Below are positions 39,962 through 47,885 of a stretch of DNA of 64,000 nt, piece after piece. The translations under genes were made by a program, and so were the position numbers. The DNA is from JAGWBJ01 sp034423015 (GTDB lineage: Bacteria > Chloroflexota > Dehalococcoidia > Lucifugimonadales > JAGWBF01), in NCBI GenBank assembly GCA_034423015.1, contig DAOUJG010000064.1:1-64000 (forward strand), read 5' to 3'. Below the pieces are notes generated by a model. It was not told where the DNA came from. It worked only from the letters and a program-made list of their open reading frames with translations, and ran no database searches. The first letter of the stretch is position 1. Each line of letters opens with the position of its first letter.

Positions 39962-40674
39962 CACTCTACCCCCGTCAGGGTATCGTGCAGGAGCTGCTCT
40001 TCGTCGGGGCTGGTCACTCCCACGATCCTGTCCCCTGCCTCAAGCCGGAGGTCGTCCTGGGGGAGGGTGGGGCCCTCATCCTTGACCACCAGGGATATGA
40101 AGCTCTTGGGGGGCAGGACCAGCTCGCCCAGGTGCTTTCCCACCGAGGAGGCGTCCGGGGGGATGCTGATGCTGACCATCTGCCGCTCCGCCGCCTCCAG
40201 CGCTCCGGGGGACGTCAGGGTGGTCAGGTGCACCAGGGACTGGCCCGGTATCTCCGCCTCGATGGTGGAGAGGACGAGGTGCGTCGTGTTCACGGTGACG
40301 TCGACGCCCAGCAGCTTGAACAACCCCTCGTTCTGGGGGTCCTTGACCAGGGAGATGGTCTTGGGAGTGTGGAACATGGTCTTGGCAAGCTGGCAGACGG
40401 CGAGGTTGTCCTCGTCCCGCGAGGTCGTTGCGATGGTCACGTCCGCCCGTACCGCGCCGGCTTCCCTGAGCACGCCGACCTCGGTCCCGTTTCCGTGCAG
40501 CACCACGTTCCCGAGCTCCTCCCGGATGGCGTCGCAACGGTCCGAGTCATGATCGATCACCAGGGTCTCGTGGCCCATGGCGAGGATCGCCCTGGCCAGG
40601 TCGTTGCCCACCCGGCCACCTCCGACTATGACTACGTACACCGGCCCTCCCGTGGAGACGTCACCGGCTGCCAT
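39961..40674 (-). CDS. TrkA-family potassium channel/transport regulator (RCK N and C domains)
   Basis: A 237-residue RCK protein: Rossmann motif VYVVIVGGGRVGNDLARAI near residues 12-30, HETLVIDHDSDRCDAI, ADVTIATTSRDEDNLAVCQLAK, and a C-terminal TrkA-C domain (MVSISIPPDASSVGKHLGELVLPPKSFISLVVKDEG, then LRLEAGDRIVGVTSPDEE). It binds NAD(H) or nucleotide and gates potassium uptake. Its start overlaps the end of the preceding TrkA-N gene by 14 bases. Together they may form the two halves of a split TrkA. Confidence 0.92.
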   Translation of the reverse strand: MAAGDVSTGGPVYVVIVGGGRVGNDLARAILAMGHETLVIDHDSDRCDAIREELGNVVLHGNGTEVGVLREAGAVRADVTIATTSRDEDNLAVCQLAKTMFHTPKTISLVKDPQNEGLFKLLGVDVTVNTTHLVLSTIEAEIPGQSLVHLTTLTSPGALEAAERQMVSISIPPDASSVGKHLGELVLPPKSFISLVVKDEGPTLPQDDLRLEAGDRIVGVTSPDEEQLLHDTLTGVE

Positions 40675-41083
40675 GCCCCCTGCCGGCGTTGCCCAGGATG
40701 TCGTGAATGGTGTCCACGGTGACGCTGGTCGGGCAGACTGTGTTGACCCCCAGGTCCTGGTAAAACCGGCCCCGGTCCGGGTCGCCTATCAGGCAGATGA
40801 CGTCCGGGATGTGGAAGATGTGCCTGGCGATCTGGGCCGCCATGGCGTTTCTGCAGTCGTCCTCGGAGGCGGCAACGAACAGGTCCACGTTGGTCAACCT
40901 CAGTCCCCGCAGGTCGTCCATGATGGAGTCTGAGCTGAGCAGCAGCTCGATGCGGGACTCCTGGGAGAGTGACTCGAGGCGGTCGGGATCGGGGTCCATG
41001 ATGGTTATCCGGTGGCCGCCGCCGGCGAAGGACTCCGCCAGATGGCTGCCGAGGACTCCGCAGCCCAGAATCAGGACCTGCAA
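40661..41083 (-). CDS. TrkA-N (RCK) domain protein without C domain
   Basis: A 140-residue stand-alone NAD-binding RCK domain: MQVLILGCGVLGSHLAESFAGGGHRITIMDPDPDRLESL, VDLFVAASEDDCRNAMAAQIARHIFHIPDVICLIGDPDRG and TSVTVDTIHDIL. It lacks the TrkA-C ligand-binding domain present in its two neighbours. ATG 41083. It lies between UspA and the second TrkA in a leftward operon. Confidence 0.9.
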   Translation of the reverse strand: MQVLILGCGVLGSHLAESFAGGGHRITIMDPDPDRLESLSQESRIELLLSSDSIMDDLRGLRLTNVDLFVAASEDDCRNAMAAQIARHIFHIPDVICLIGDPDRGRFYQDLGVNTVCPTSVTVDTIHDILGNAGRGHGSR

Positions 41084-41095
41084 CGGGGCCCCTTT

Positions 41096-41563
41096 CTAAC
41101 GCACAAGGGAGCGGGTCTCGTGCCTGGCCTTGACGGCGTCCAGCTCCCGCCAGAGGACCACGGGGCACGGTGCGTTGGTCAGGAGGTACGATGCGGTCTC
41201 TCCGACGGTAAACCGGCCGGTAGCCCTGCCCATGTGGCGCTTGTAGTTGATTCCCACGACGATGAGGTCCGCGCCCCTCTGGGATGCCTCCTCCACGATG
41301 GCCGGCCCCGCGCTCCGGGCCTGCAGGCACTGGGCCTCCACCCTGTATTTCTCCTCGTGGCTCAGGGCTTCGACGCGGTCCAGTGCTGCCTCGGCGTGGG
41401 ACGGGTCGACCTCGGCGTCCAGTGGCAGGTCGTGGGTCACCTCGATGATGTGGACGGCGTACAGCCTGGCCTTGCTCTCTCGGGCGAGCCCGCAGGCCAG
41501 GCGGAAGGCGCCCTCGCCCGCCCTGTCTCCGTTCACCGGGACGAGGATGGACTTGGCGTGCAT
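41096..41563 (-). CDS. Universal stress protein (UspA family)
   Basis: A 155-residue Usp domain: SILVPVNGDRAGEGAFRLACGLARESKARLYAVHIIEV, then GPAIVEEASQRGADLIVVGINYKRHMGRATGRFTVGETASYLLTNAPCPVVLW. The G-2x-G-9x-G(S/T) ATP-binding pattern can be read around GINYKRHMGRATGRFTVGET in altered form. ATG 41563 lies two bases after the TrkA stop. Position inside the potassium operon suggests a role in signalling for that transporter. Confidence 0.9.
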   Translation of the reverse strand: MHAKSILVPVNGDRAGEGAFRLACGLARESKARLYAVHIIEVTHDLPLDAEVDPSHAEAALDRVEALSHEEKYRVEAQCLQARSAGPAIVEEASQRGADLIVVGINYKRHMGRATGRFTVGETASYLLTNAPCPVVLWRELDAVKARHETRSLVR

Positions 41564-41564
41564 G

Positions 41565-42296
41565 TCAGGCGGCCCGTCCCGCCTCGGGATGACGCCGCCC
41601 CCGCTCCATCTCCGGCTCAGGCCCCGCCCGGTGGTTGTCGCCGAGCTGTATCTTGCCAAGCTGTTCGGCGTTTCCGGCCACTATGAGGATGTCCCCGGGC
41701 TTGACCTCCTCCTCCTTGGCGGGTATCAGGATGTACTCGCGGCCCCGGCGAATGGCCAGCACGGCGACGCCGTACTTGTCCCGGGGCCGGGACAGCCCCG
41801 ACTCGTCCAGCGTCTGCTTGACGAGCTGCTCGGGGGGGCGCAGCTTGGTGATGCCATAGTTGCGGGCCACCTCCATGTAGTCCAGCACACCCGGTTCGAA
41901 GCCGATGTGGGCCAGCCGGTGCCCCATGTCCCGCTCGGGGTACACGACCTTGTCGGCCCCGATGCGCTCCATGGCGTTGGCGTGGAGGTCGTTGATGGCC
42001 CGGGTGACGATGTATGGTATGCGCAGGTCCTTCAGCAGCACGGTGGCCAGGATGCTGGACTGGATGTCCGTTCCGATGGCTACTATGGCCACGTCGAAGT
42101 TGTTGACTCCCAGCTCCGTCAGGGATGCTTCGCTGGTGGCGTCGGCCTTCACCGCGTAGGTGACGTGGCCCAACATGTTCTGAACGTTCTCTTCGTCCAG
42201 GTCGATGCCCAGCACGTCGTGGCCCATCTGGTACAGCTCCTGGGCCACGCTGGAGCCGAACCTCCCCAGTCCTATCACCACCACCTGCTTGTTCAT
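41565..42296 (-). CDS. Potassium uptake regulator TrkA/KtrA
   Basis: A 243-residue RCK protein with N domain (KQVVVIGLGRFGSSVAQELYQMGHDVLGIDLDEENVQNML, FDVAIVAIGTDIQSSILATVLLKDL) and C domain (GITKLRPPEQLVKQTLDESGL, GREYILIPAKEEEVKPGDILIVAGNAEQL). GLGRFG is the standard KtrA motif. ATG 42296, 57 bases downstream of the trkH stop on the same strand. It most likely forms the regulatory ring of the TrkH/KtrB channel encoded next to it. Confidence 0.94.
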   Translation of the reverse strand: MNKQVVVIGLGRFGSSVAQELYQMGHDVLGIDLDEENVQNMLGHVTYAVKADATSEASLTELGVNNFDVAIVAIGTDIQSSILATVLLKDLRIPYIVTRAINDLHANAMERIGADKVVYPERDMGHRLAHIGFEPGVLDYMEVARNYGITKLRPPEQLVKQTLDESGLSRPRDKYGVAVLAIRRGREYILIPAKEEEVKPGDILIVAGNAEQLGKIQLGDNHRAGPEPEMERGRRHPEAGRAA

Positions 42297-42353
42297 TCCG
42301 TCCTCTCCGAGGGACTTGCCCCACCCATCCCAGGACGAGACCGGGACCCGGGG

Positions 42354-43781
42354 TCACCCTATTTTAACTCTTTCCTGAACAAAACGGTACACCGTAGCCT
42401 CTTCCCTTGGGACTAAGGCGAGGGCCATGGTGAGGGGTCCCAGCCGGCCCACGAACATGGCGATCATGAACAGTATCTTGCCGGCAAGGCTGAGCTGTGG
42501 CGGAACACCTGTCGACAGGCCCGTGGTGCCGAAGGCCGATATGGTGTCGAAGAACAGGTTGAGGAAGGGTATGTTCTCCTCGGTCAGCATCATGACCAGG
42601 GCCAGTATGAATATGAAGGTCATGGCAAGGGCCACCACCGTCAGGGCCCGGTGGACCTGGAAGTGTGGTATCTCCCGGCCGAAGGCCTCTGTTTGGAGCC
42701 TGCCCCGGACCGACGAGATGGTCGCCGCGATGATCACCGCCAGAGTCGCCACCTTGACCCCTCCGGCCACGGACCCCGCCGCTCCCCCGACGAACATCAG
42801 GAACGGGTAGAAGAGCCTTGTCAGCTCCGTAGACGCGCCCATGTCCAGGGTGGTCAGCCCCGCCGTCCGCCCGCTGACGGACTGGAACACGGACTGGGCG
42901 AGCTTGTGGAGCACGGACAGGGGACCCAGCGTGTCCCTGTTGTCGTACTCGGCCAGGAAGAACACCAGCGCTCCCATGACCCACAGGAGGAGGCTGACGG
43001 AGAGGACCATCTTGGTGTCCAGGGCGAACCTGGAGAACCGGTGTTGCCGGAACACGTCCACCAGGACCGTCCAGCCGATCCCCCCCAGGACTATGAGGCA
43101 GCCGACGAACCCGAGCAGCACCGGGTCCGCCAAGTAGCTCTCCAAGCTGGACGCGTCTGGCAAGATGGAGAAGCCGGCGTTGTTGAACCCCGAGACCGAC
43201 AGGAAGGCGGACTGCCATATCGACTCGCCCAGCGAGAAGTCCTCGTGGATCCGCCACCAGATGGTCCCGGTGCCTATGGCGTATACCGCCAGAACGATGA
43301 GGACGATGTTCCGCAGCACCGCCGCCAGGCCTCCCATGCGGTCCACGCCCATGGTGTCCCGCATCAGCATGCGTTCGGGCAGGGTTATGTGCTGGCCGAC
43401 GATTATGAGCAGGAAGGTGGCGATGGTCGTGAATCCCAGGCCTCCCACCAACATAAGGGTGAATATCACGGCGTGTCCGAAGGTGGTCCAGTAGTCCGCG
43501 GTATTCACCACCGTGTGGCCGGTGACGGTGACGGCCGACGTGGCCGTGAAGAAGGCGTTGGCGATGGGCGTGAACCCCTCCTCGCCGGCGTTGGAGATCG
43601 GGAGGAGCAGCAGCACGCCGCCCGTCACTATCAACCAAGAAAAGCCGTAGAAGAGGATCAGAGGGGGCGAGGTCCTGCGGCTGGGATGGCGCTCGTGGAC
43701 CCGTTGGACTGACGAGGGCCCCACGTCCCGGACCCTGGGGCGCCGGACTACCCTGTCACCTGCTCTGGAGCGTCTCTGCAT
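42354..43781 (-). CDS. Potassium uptake protein TrkH/KtrB
   Basis: A 475-residue membrane protein with a basic N-terminal extension and four M-P-M repeats. Selectivity-filter loops are visible as SAVTVTGHTV near residue 84, SVSGFNNAGF near 198, SVSGRTAGLTTL near 312 and SAFGTTGLSTG near 427. These match the T(V/T)GxxG-type filters of KtrB with one Gly each. ATG 43781. Candidate -10 TATACT at 43864-43859 on the minus strand has only a weak -35. Followed by TrkA, UspA, two more RCK genes and pheA. The gap 43782-44024 shows no other gene. Confidence 0.95.
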   Translation of the reverse strand: MQRRSRAGDRVVRRPRVRDVGPSSVQRVHERHPSRRTSPPLILFYGFSWLIVTGGVLLLLPISNAGEEGFTPIANAFFTATSAVTVTGHTVVNTADYWTTFGHAVIFTLMLVGGLGFTTIATFLLIIVGQHITLPERMLMRDTMGVDRMGGLAAVLRNIVLIVLAVYAIGTGTIWWRIHEDFSLGESIWQSAFLSVSGFNNAGFSILPDASSLESYLADPVLLGFVGCLIVLGGIGWTVLVDVFRQHRFSRFALDTKMVLSVSLLLWVMGALVFFLAEYDNRDTLGPLSVLHKLAQSVFQSVSGRTAGLTTLDMGASTELTRLFYPFLMFVGGAAGSVAGGVKVATLAVIIAATISSVRGRLQTEAFGREIPHFQVHRALTVVALAMTFIFILALVMMLTEENIPFLNLFFDTISAFGTTGLSTGVPPQLSLAGKILFMIAMFVGRLGPLTMALALVPREEATVYRFVQERVKIG

Positions 43782-44024
43782 CTTGGGTAGCGAGTGTCAC
43801 GCGCCTGCGTGCCGCTTCTATGGCTTGGCCGGTATCCTTCCCCCGATATTGTCCGCCCAGTATACTCCCACGCGGGATTCCAGGAAAAGCGCACCTAGCC
43901 CCACCAATTTCGGCTTGTGTGACGTGGAAATCCGATGGCGGCGGAGTGGCGTACATCCCTAGAACGAATGGAAGGCGCAGGCAATGGGTCCCCCAAATTC
44001 ATGTCCATTGGTATAGAAATCGTC

Positions 44025-44053
44025 TTGACATAGTTTTGACCTCGTGCTAGATT
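44025..44053 (+). promoter_or_regulatory. Near-consensus promoter for the small zinc-ribbon-like protein
   Basis: TTGACA (44025-44030), exactly 17 bases, TAGATT (44048-44053) preceded by TGC (extended -10). The start would be near 44060, 23 bases before the ATG. Confidence 0.75.
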
Positions 44054-44082
44054 CTTTCTCCTTAGAAGGGGGGAGGGGCCCA

Positions 44083-44328
44083 ATGGTACAGCAAGCTTCG
44101 AGACCACTATCGCCACAGATCGACGCGGCCGTCGTGTGCCGTCACCACTGGATAATCGAGGAGCCGGTGGGCCCGGTGAGCATGGGCGTTTGCCAGCAAT
44201 GCTCGGAAGTGCGTGAGTTTAAGAACTATATCGAATCGGCACCATGGGGCGAGGACAACACGGCGGGTCAGCCCCCGGCCGGTCTTGTGGACGACCCTAC
44301 CGAGGAGCCCGAAGAGCCCGACATCTAG
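44083..44328 (+). CDS. Small conserved-looking protein with possible zinc-binding Cys/His pattern
   Basis: An 81-residue protein. The core (residues about 15-46) reads VCRHHWIIEEPVGPVSMGVCQQC followed by SEVREFKNYI: a Cys with two following His, then a CxxC, a likely zinc ribbon or knuckle. The C-terminal 30 residues are acidic and disordered (DDPTEEPEEPDI). ATG 44083 has a strong GGGGGGAGGGG upstream and a near-consensus promoter. It is monocistronic between trkH and cofE. I recall similar short HHW...GPVS..CxxC proteins in Chloroflexota and actinobacteria, but cannot verify it; no function is known to me. Confidence 0.75.
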   Translation: MVQQASRPLSPQIDAAVVCRHHWIIEEPVGPVSMGVCQQCSEVREFKNYIESAPWGEDNTAGQPPAGLVDDPTEEPEEPDI

Positions 44329-44396
44329 CCCCGGGTCCCGGCCTGGGTCCGGGACATGGCCCCATCCATCGCGGACCGGAGAGACCGCGACGCTTG

Positions 44397-45164
44397 CTAC
44401 CGGAACATGTCCCGTTCCGCGGGCCTGATGAGGGTCCGGGCGCCCCTCGCCCTCTCGGGGTCTGGGGCGTCGGTCCGATAGCCCTTGATCACCGCCGCCG
44501 GCACTCCATCCACCTTCCCCGTGACCAGCTCCGCAGCGGCCGCCAGCTCGTCGGCGACCGCGATGACGGTGGTCCGCATCACCTGCCCGTGGCAGTCCTC
44601 CCGGCCCACGTAGTTCGCCATCGGGTCCATGCCGGCCACGCCTATGGCCACGTTGGTCGCGCCCTCCCGCCAGGGCCGGCCGAAGGTGTCGGAGACTATT
44701 ACTGCCACGTTGACGCCCAGGGCCTTCCGCACCGCCTGGCGGACCGCCTCGGCCGAGGCGTCGGGGTCCACGGGCAGCAGCGCGACCGAGTCGTCGCCCG
44801 GGACGTTGGAGGCGTCCACCCCGGCGTTGGCGCAGTTGAACCCGTGCTGGGTCTCGCTGATGATGTTGCCCCGCTCCATGCGAACGATGCGCCTGCTCTC
44901 CCGCAGGATGATCTCGGTGTGGCGCGGGTCCCGGTTGGACCCCTGGGAGAGGCGGGTGGCGACGGTTGAGGGTTCCACGTCCCGGAGCCTCACGACACGG
45001 CCCTCGGCTTTGGAGACGATCTTCTGTGTTATGACGAGGACGTCGCCCTCCTCGATGGGAGTCTTCTGCCCGGCGGCCGCCTCCAGGACCAACGCCGCCA
45101 CGTCGTCCCCCTCCTCCACTTCACCTATCCCGGCCAGGCCTATCAGCCGCACCTCAGCGCGCAT
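44397..45164 (-). CDS. cofE: Coenzyme F420-0:L-glutamate ligase
   Basis: CofE adds gamma-linked glutamates to F420-0 with GTP. The 255-residue protein has LIGLAGIGEVEEGDDVAAL, EEGDVLVITQKIVSKAEGRVVRL near 42-64, RVDPRHTEIIL-type EGSNRDPRHTEIILRESRRIVR, GFNCANAGVDASNVPG near 112-127, and VIVSDTFGRPWREGATNVAIGVAGM near 162-186. It lacks the nitroreductase-like C domain of mycobacterial FbiB. ATG 45164 has GGAGG nine bases upstream. It shows the organism makes F420, relevant to the LLM proteins. Confidence 0.94.
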   Translation of the reverse strand: MRAEVRLIGLAGIGEVEEGDDVAALVLEAAAGQKTPIEEGDVLVITQKIVSKAEGRVVRLRDVEPSTVATRLSQGSNRDPRHTEIILRESRRIVRMERGNIISETQHGFNCANAGVDASNVPGDDSVALLPVDPDASAEAVRQAVRKALGVNVAVIVSDTFGRPWREGATNVAIGVAGMDPMANYVGREDCHGQVMRTTVIAVADELAAAAELVTGKVDGVPAAVIKGYRTDAPDPERARGARTLIRPAERDMFR

Positions 45165-45276
45165 CGTGTTCACCTCCCTTCGCGCCGTGCATGCCTCGTC
45201 CGGGCTGGAGTAGGTGCAAGACCCGGTTGGCCTGCCCGCCCTCTCCCGTGAAACCAATGGTCCAGTTCAAGCGCGG

Positions 45277-45296
45277 ATTCCCCTGGTCGCGGGAAT
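45277..45296. repeat. Short inverted repeat resembling a dispersed intergenic repeat
   Basis: ATTCCC and GGGAAT flank an 8-base loop in the 255-base gap between cofE and the adenosyltransferase gene. The surrounding CGCGGATTCCC...CGGGAATGACGG pattern resembles common genome-wide palindromic repeats. Only one clear copy is in the window. Confidence 0.35.
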
Positions 45297-45377
45297 GACG
45301 GTGGACGGGCTGGGGCAGACGGACGGTCTTGCACCTCCCTGCCTGGTGGGGCCAGTATAGCGCCTCCAAATACCCTG

Positions 45378-45386
45378 TGCTACAAT
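45378..45386 (+). promoter_or_regulatory. Extended -10 element upstream of the PduO-type gene
   Basis: TGCTACAAT, 33 bases before ATG 45420, without a good -35. On the minus strand TATACT (45359-45354) may serve cofE. Confidence 0.5.
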
Positions 45387-45419
45387 CTGTCATCGGGCTG
45401 TCCCCGGGCCGGAGCACGC

Positions 45420-45995
45420 ATGACCTCATCCCCCAGGAAGAAGATATACACCAAGTACGGCGACGAGGGCTCGACCAGCCTGCTGTACGGCGGGCGCGTG
45501 TCCAAGAACAACGCCCATACCGAGGCCTACGGCATCACGGACGAAGCGGTCTCGGCGATGGGTCTGGCCAGGGCCCTCTCCGACGACCCCAAGGTCAAGG
45601 AGGTGCTGGTGCGCCTCCAGCGGGAGCTGTTCATCGTCGGGGCGGAGCTGGCCACCGACCCCGAGCGGTACGAGCTGTTCAACCGACATTTCAAGCCCGT
45701 CACCGCCGAGATGGTGGCCGGGTTGGAGGAGCTCATAGACGGCTTGGAGGCCGAGGCCGAGATGCCCAACGTCTTCATCCTCCCGGGCGGCTCCCCCGCC
45801 TCGGCGGCCATGGACGTGGCCCGCACCATCACGCGCACGGCGGAGCGCCGTTGTGTAGCCCTCAAGGAGCAGGGCGGTCTGACGAACTCCGATATCCTCC
45901 ATTACATGAACCGGCTGGGAGACCTGCTGTTCGTCCTGGCCCGCTACCAGGACAGGGACCTGCCCATCGAAAGGGCCACCGGAGACCAGGTGTAA
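45420..45995 (+). CDS. Cob(I)alamin adenosyltransferase, PduO type
   Basis: A 191-residue ATP:corrinoid adenosyltransferase. Landmarks: KIYTKYGDEGSTSLLYGGRVSKNNAHTEAYGITDEAVSAMGLARAL (ATP-binding N terminus), LVRLQRELFIVGAELATDP near 67-85, FILPGGSPASAAMDVARTITRTAERRCV near 118-145, and LHYMNRLGDLLFVLARYQ near the end. PduO forms trimers that make adenosylcobalamin, sometimes delivering it to a mutase. A second, unrelated adenosyltransferase (CobO) is at 63748. ATG 45420. Confidence 0.95.
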   Translation: MTSSPRKKIYTKYGDEGSTSLLYGGRVSKNNAHTEAYGITDEAVSAMGLARALSDDPKVKEVLVRLQRELFIVGAELATDPERYELFNRHFKPVTAEMVAGLEELIDGLEAEAEMPNVFILPGGSPASAAMDVARTITRTAERRCVALKEQGGLTNSDILHYMNRLGDLLFVLARYQDRDLPIERATGDQV

Positions 45996-46084
45996 GCCGA
46001 CGCTGGTCTGTCCCCGCGACGGCAGCTCCCCCTCTGCCGGTTGCTGGGACACAACCTCCAGAGCTACCTCCCCAAGGGCGTGCG

Positions 46085-46741
46085 ATGACATCTCCTCGAC
46101 CCGTAACGACCGGCTCCGAACGCCTTCGGGTTGCGGTCATAGACTACGAATCGGGCAATCTCAGGAGCGTGTCCCAGGCCCTGGCCAAGGCTGGGGCCGA
46201 GCCGGTGGTCACCGGGGACCCGCAAGTCCTCCTGGACTGCCCGGCGGCGGTGCTCCCCGGGGTGGGAGCCGGCGACTCGGCCATGAAGGCGTTGCACCAA
46301 AGGGGGCTGGCGGGACCCCTCCGGGAGTTCGTCGGGTCCGGCAGGCCCTTCCTGGGCGTCTGCCTGGGCCTGCAGCTCCTGATGGACCGCACCGAGGAGG
46401 GGGACGCGTCCTGCCTGGGACTGGTCCCGGGGGTCACGCGAAGGCTGCCCGACGGCCTGAAGGTGCCGCACATGGGATGGAACCAGGTCGCGCTGAAGGG
46501 CGCCCATCCGGTGCTGGAGGGAATACCGGACAACGCCAACTTCTACTTCGTCCACAGCTACTACGCCGACCCCGCGGACGAAGGTGTCGTCGCTGCCGTA
46601 ACCGAGTACGGCCCCAGGTTCTGTAGTATCATGGCGGTGGACAACCTCATCGCGACCCAGTTTCACCCGGAAAAGAGCGGTGCCCTGGGCCTGCGCCTGT
46701 ACGAGGGCTTCGTCAGGCACGCCCAGGGCCACCGCCGCTGA
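46085..46741 (+). CDS. hisH: Imidazole glycerol phosphate synthase glutaminase subunit
   Basis: HisH frees ammonia from glutamine for HisF. The 218-residue class I amidotransferase has VAVIDYESGNLRSVSQAL, AAVLPGVGAGDSAM, the nucleophile in FLGVCLGLQLLMDRTEEG near residue 92, PHMGWNQV, and the His-Glu pair in ATQFHPEKSGALGL near 192. ATG 46085 is chosen since the frame extends far upstream without family sequence. First gene of the his cluster hisH, ASST-like, hisA, methyltransferase, hisF. Confidence 0.96.
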   Translation: MTSPRPVTTGSERLRVAVIDYESGNLRSVSQALAKAGAEPVVTGDPQVLLDCPAAVLPGVGAGDSAMKALHQRGLAGPLREFVGSGRPFLGVCLGLQLLMDRTEEGDASCLGLVPGVTRRLPDGLKVPHMGWNQVALKGAHPVLEGIPDNANFYFVHSYYADPADEGVVAAVTEYGPRFCSIMAVDNLIATQFHPEKSGALGLRLYEGFVRHAQGHRR

Positions 46742-46772
46742 ACGGGAGCCCGAGGGAAGGCCGAGCGCAGAG

Positions 46773-47879
46773 TTGAAGCGGCTGGGTATCGTTTCCCATA
46801 ACCCCAAGCGGGCGTACCAGGGATACACTCTGTTCGCGCCCCTTAGCGGCCAGACCGTTTACCTGGTGGACATGGATGGGGCCGTGGTACACCGCTGGGA
46901 GATGCCGTACCGCCCGGCCAGCTACGGCTACCTCCTGGAGGACGGCCACCTGCTCTACGGCGGGGTCACCGGCAAGAGCCCCGTGGCCCTGGGGGGCCGG
47001 GGAGGGGTCGTCATGGAGGTGGACTGGGAGGGAAACCTCTTCTGGCAGTACGAGGAGAGCACCCTGCACCACGACTTTTGCCGCCTGCCGAACAACAACA
47101 CCATGGTACTCGCCTGGGAGCCGGTGCCCGACGACCTCCGGGACAAGATCGCGGGGGGTGTGCCGGGGACCGAGCACGAGCAGGGCATCTGGGGGGACGT
47201 GTTCCGGGAGGTGACTCCCGAGGGCAAGGTCGTCTGGGAGTGGCACTCCCACGAGCACCTGGACCCCCAGATGGACTCCATCTGCCCCCTGGAGCCCAGG
47301 GACGAGTGGGGCCACGCCAACGCCTGCAACGTGCTGCCCGACGGCAACCTGCTGACCAGCTTCCGGCGCCTCAACACCGTTGCCGTCGTCGACCGGGTGA
47401 GCGGGGCCTTACTCTGGAAGTGGGGCAGGCGGGACCTGGGCCACCAGCACGACCCCACGATGCTGGAGAACGGCAACGTGCTGCTCTTCGACAACGGCTG
47501 GCACGCCCCCCAGTCACCCAGTGCGGGCTCGCGCGTCCTGGAGGTGGACCCCAGGACGGAGCAGACTGTCTGGTGCTACCGGACCCGGCCTCCCTGGGCC
47601 TTCTTCAGCTCCTTCCTCAGCGGCGCCCAGCGCCTGCCCAACGGGAATACCCTGGTGTGCTCAGGGATGACAGGCCGCCTGTTCGAGGTTACCTCTGGGG
47701 GAGAGGTCGTCTGGGAGTACGTGAACCCATTCTTCGGCGACGACGAGCGCTTCGGCCTCTCCAACCACGTGTTTCGCGCCTACAGGTATCCGCCCGACTT
47801 CACGGGGTTCAGGGGCAAGTGCATCGACCCCGGCAGGTACGACTGGCTGAACCGCCTGTACGGTCCCGCCCGGAGGTAG
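46773..47879 (+). CDS. Arylsulfotransferase-like beta-propeller protein
   Basis: A 368-residue protein built from repeated strand motifs of the type G.VVW.W and LPNGNTL: YLVDMDGAVVHRWEMPY, VMEVDWEGNLFWQYEE, TPEGKVVWEWHSHEHLDP, HANACNVLPDGNLLTSFR, HQHDPTMLENGNVLLFDNG, and EVTSGGEVVWEYVNPF. These match the aryl-sulfate sulfotransferase superfamily propeller. Conserved His occur in LHHDFC, WGHANAC and GHQHDP. No signal peptide is seen, unlike periplasmic AssT. TTG 46773, 31 bases after hisH. Its place inside a histidine operon is unexplained; enzymatic activity is uncertain. Confidence 0.78.
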   Translation: MKRLGIVSHNPKRAYQGYTLFAPLSGQTVYLVDMDGAVVHRWEMPYRPASYGYLLEDGHLLYGGVTGKSPVALGGRGGVVMEVDWEGNLFWQYEESTLHHDFCRLPNNNTMVLAWEPVPDDLRDKIAGGVPGTEHEQGIWGDVFREVTPEGKVVWEWHSHEHLDPQMDSICPLEPRDEWGHANACNVLPDGNLLTSFRRLNTVAVVDRVSGALLWKWGRRDLGHQHDPTMLENGNVLLFDNGWHAPQSPSAGSRVLEVDPRTEQTVWCYRTRPPWAFFSSFLSGAQRLPNGNTLVCSGMTGRLFEVTSGGEVVWEYVNPFFGDDERFGLSNHVFRAYRYPPDFTGFRGKCIDPGRYDWLNRLYGPARR

Positions 47880-47885
47880 GTGGTC

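Noticed and set aside
37565..40552. 995-residue plus-strand frame through the MFS and pheA genes
   Set aside because: Runs across two real genes on opposite strands; composition is typical of a shadow frame.
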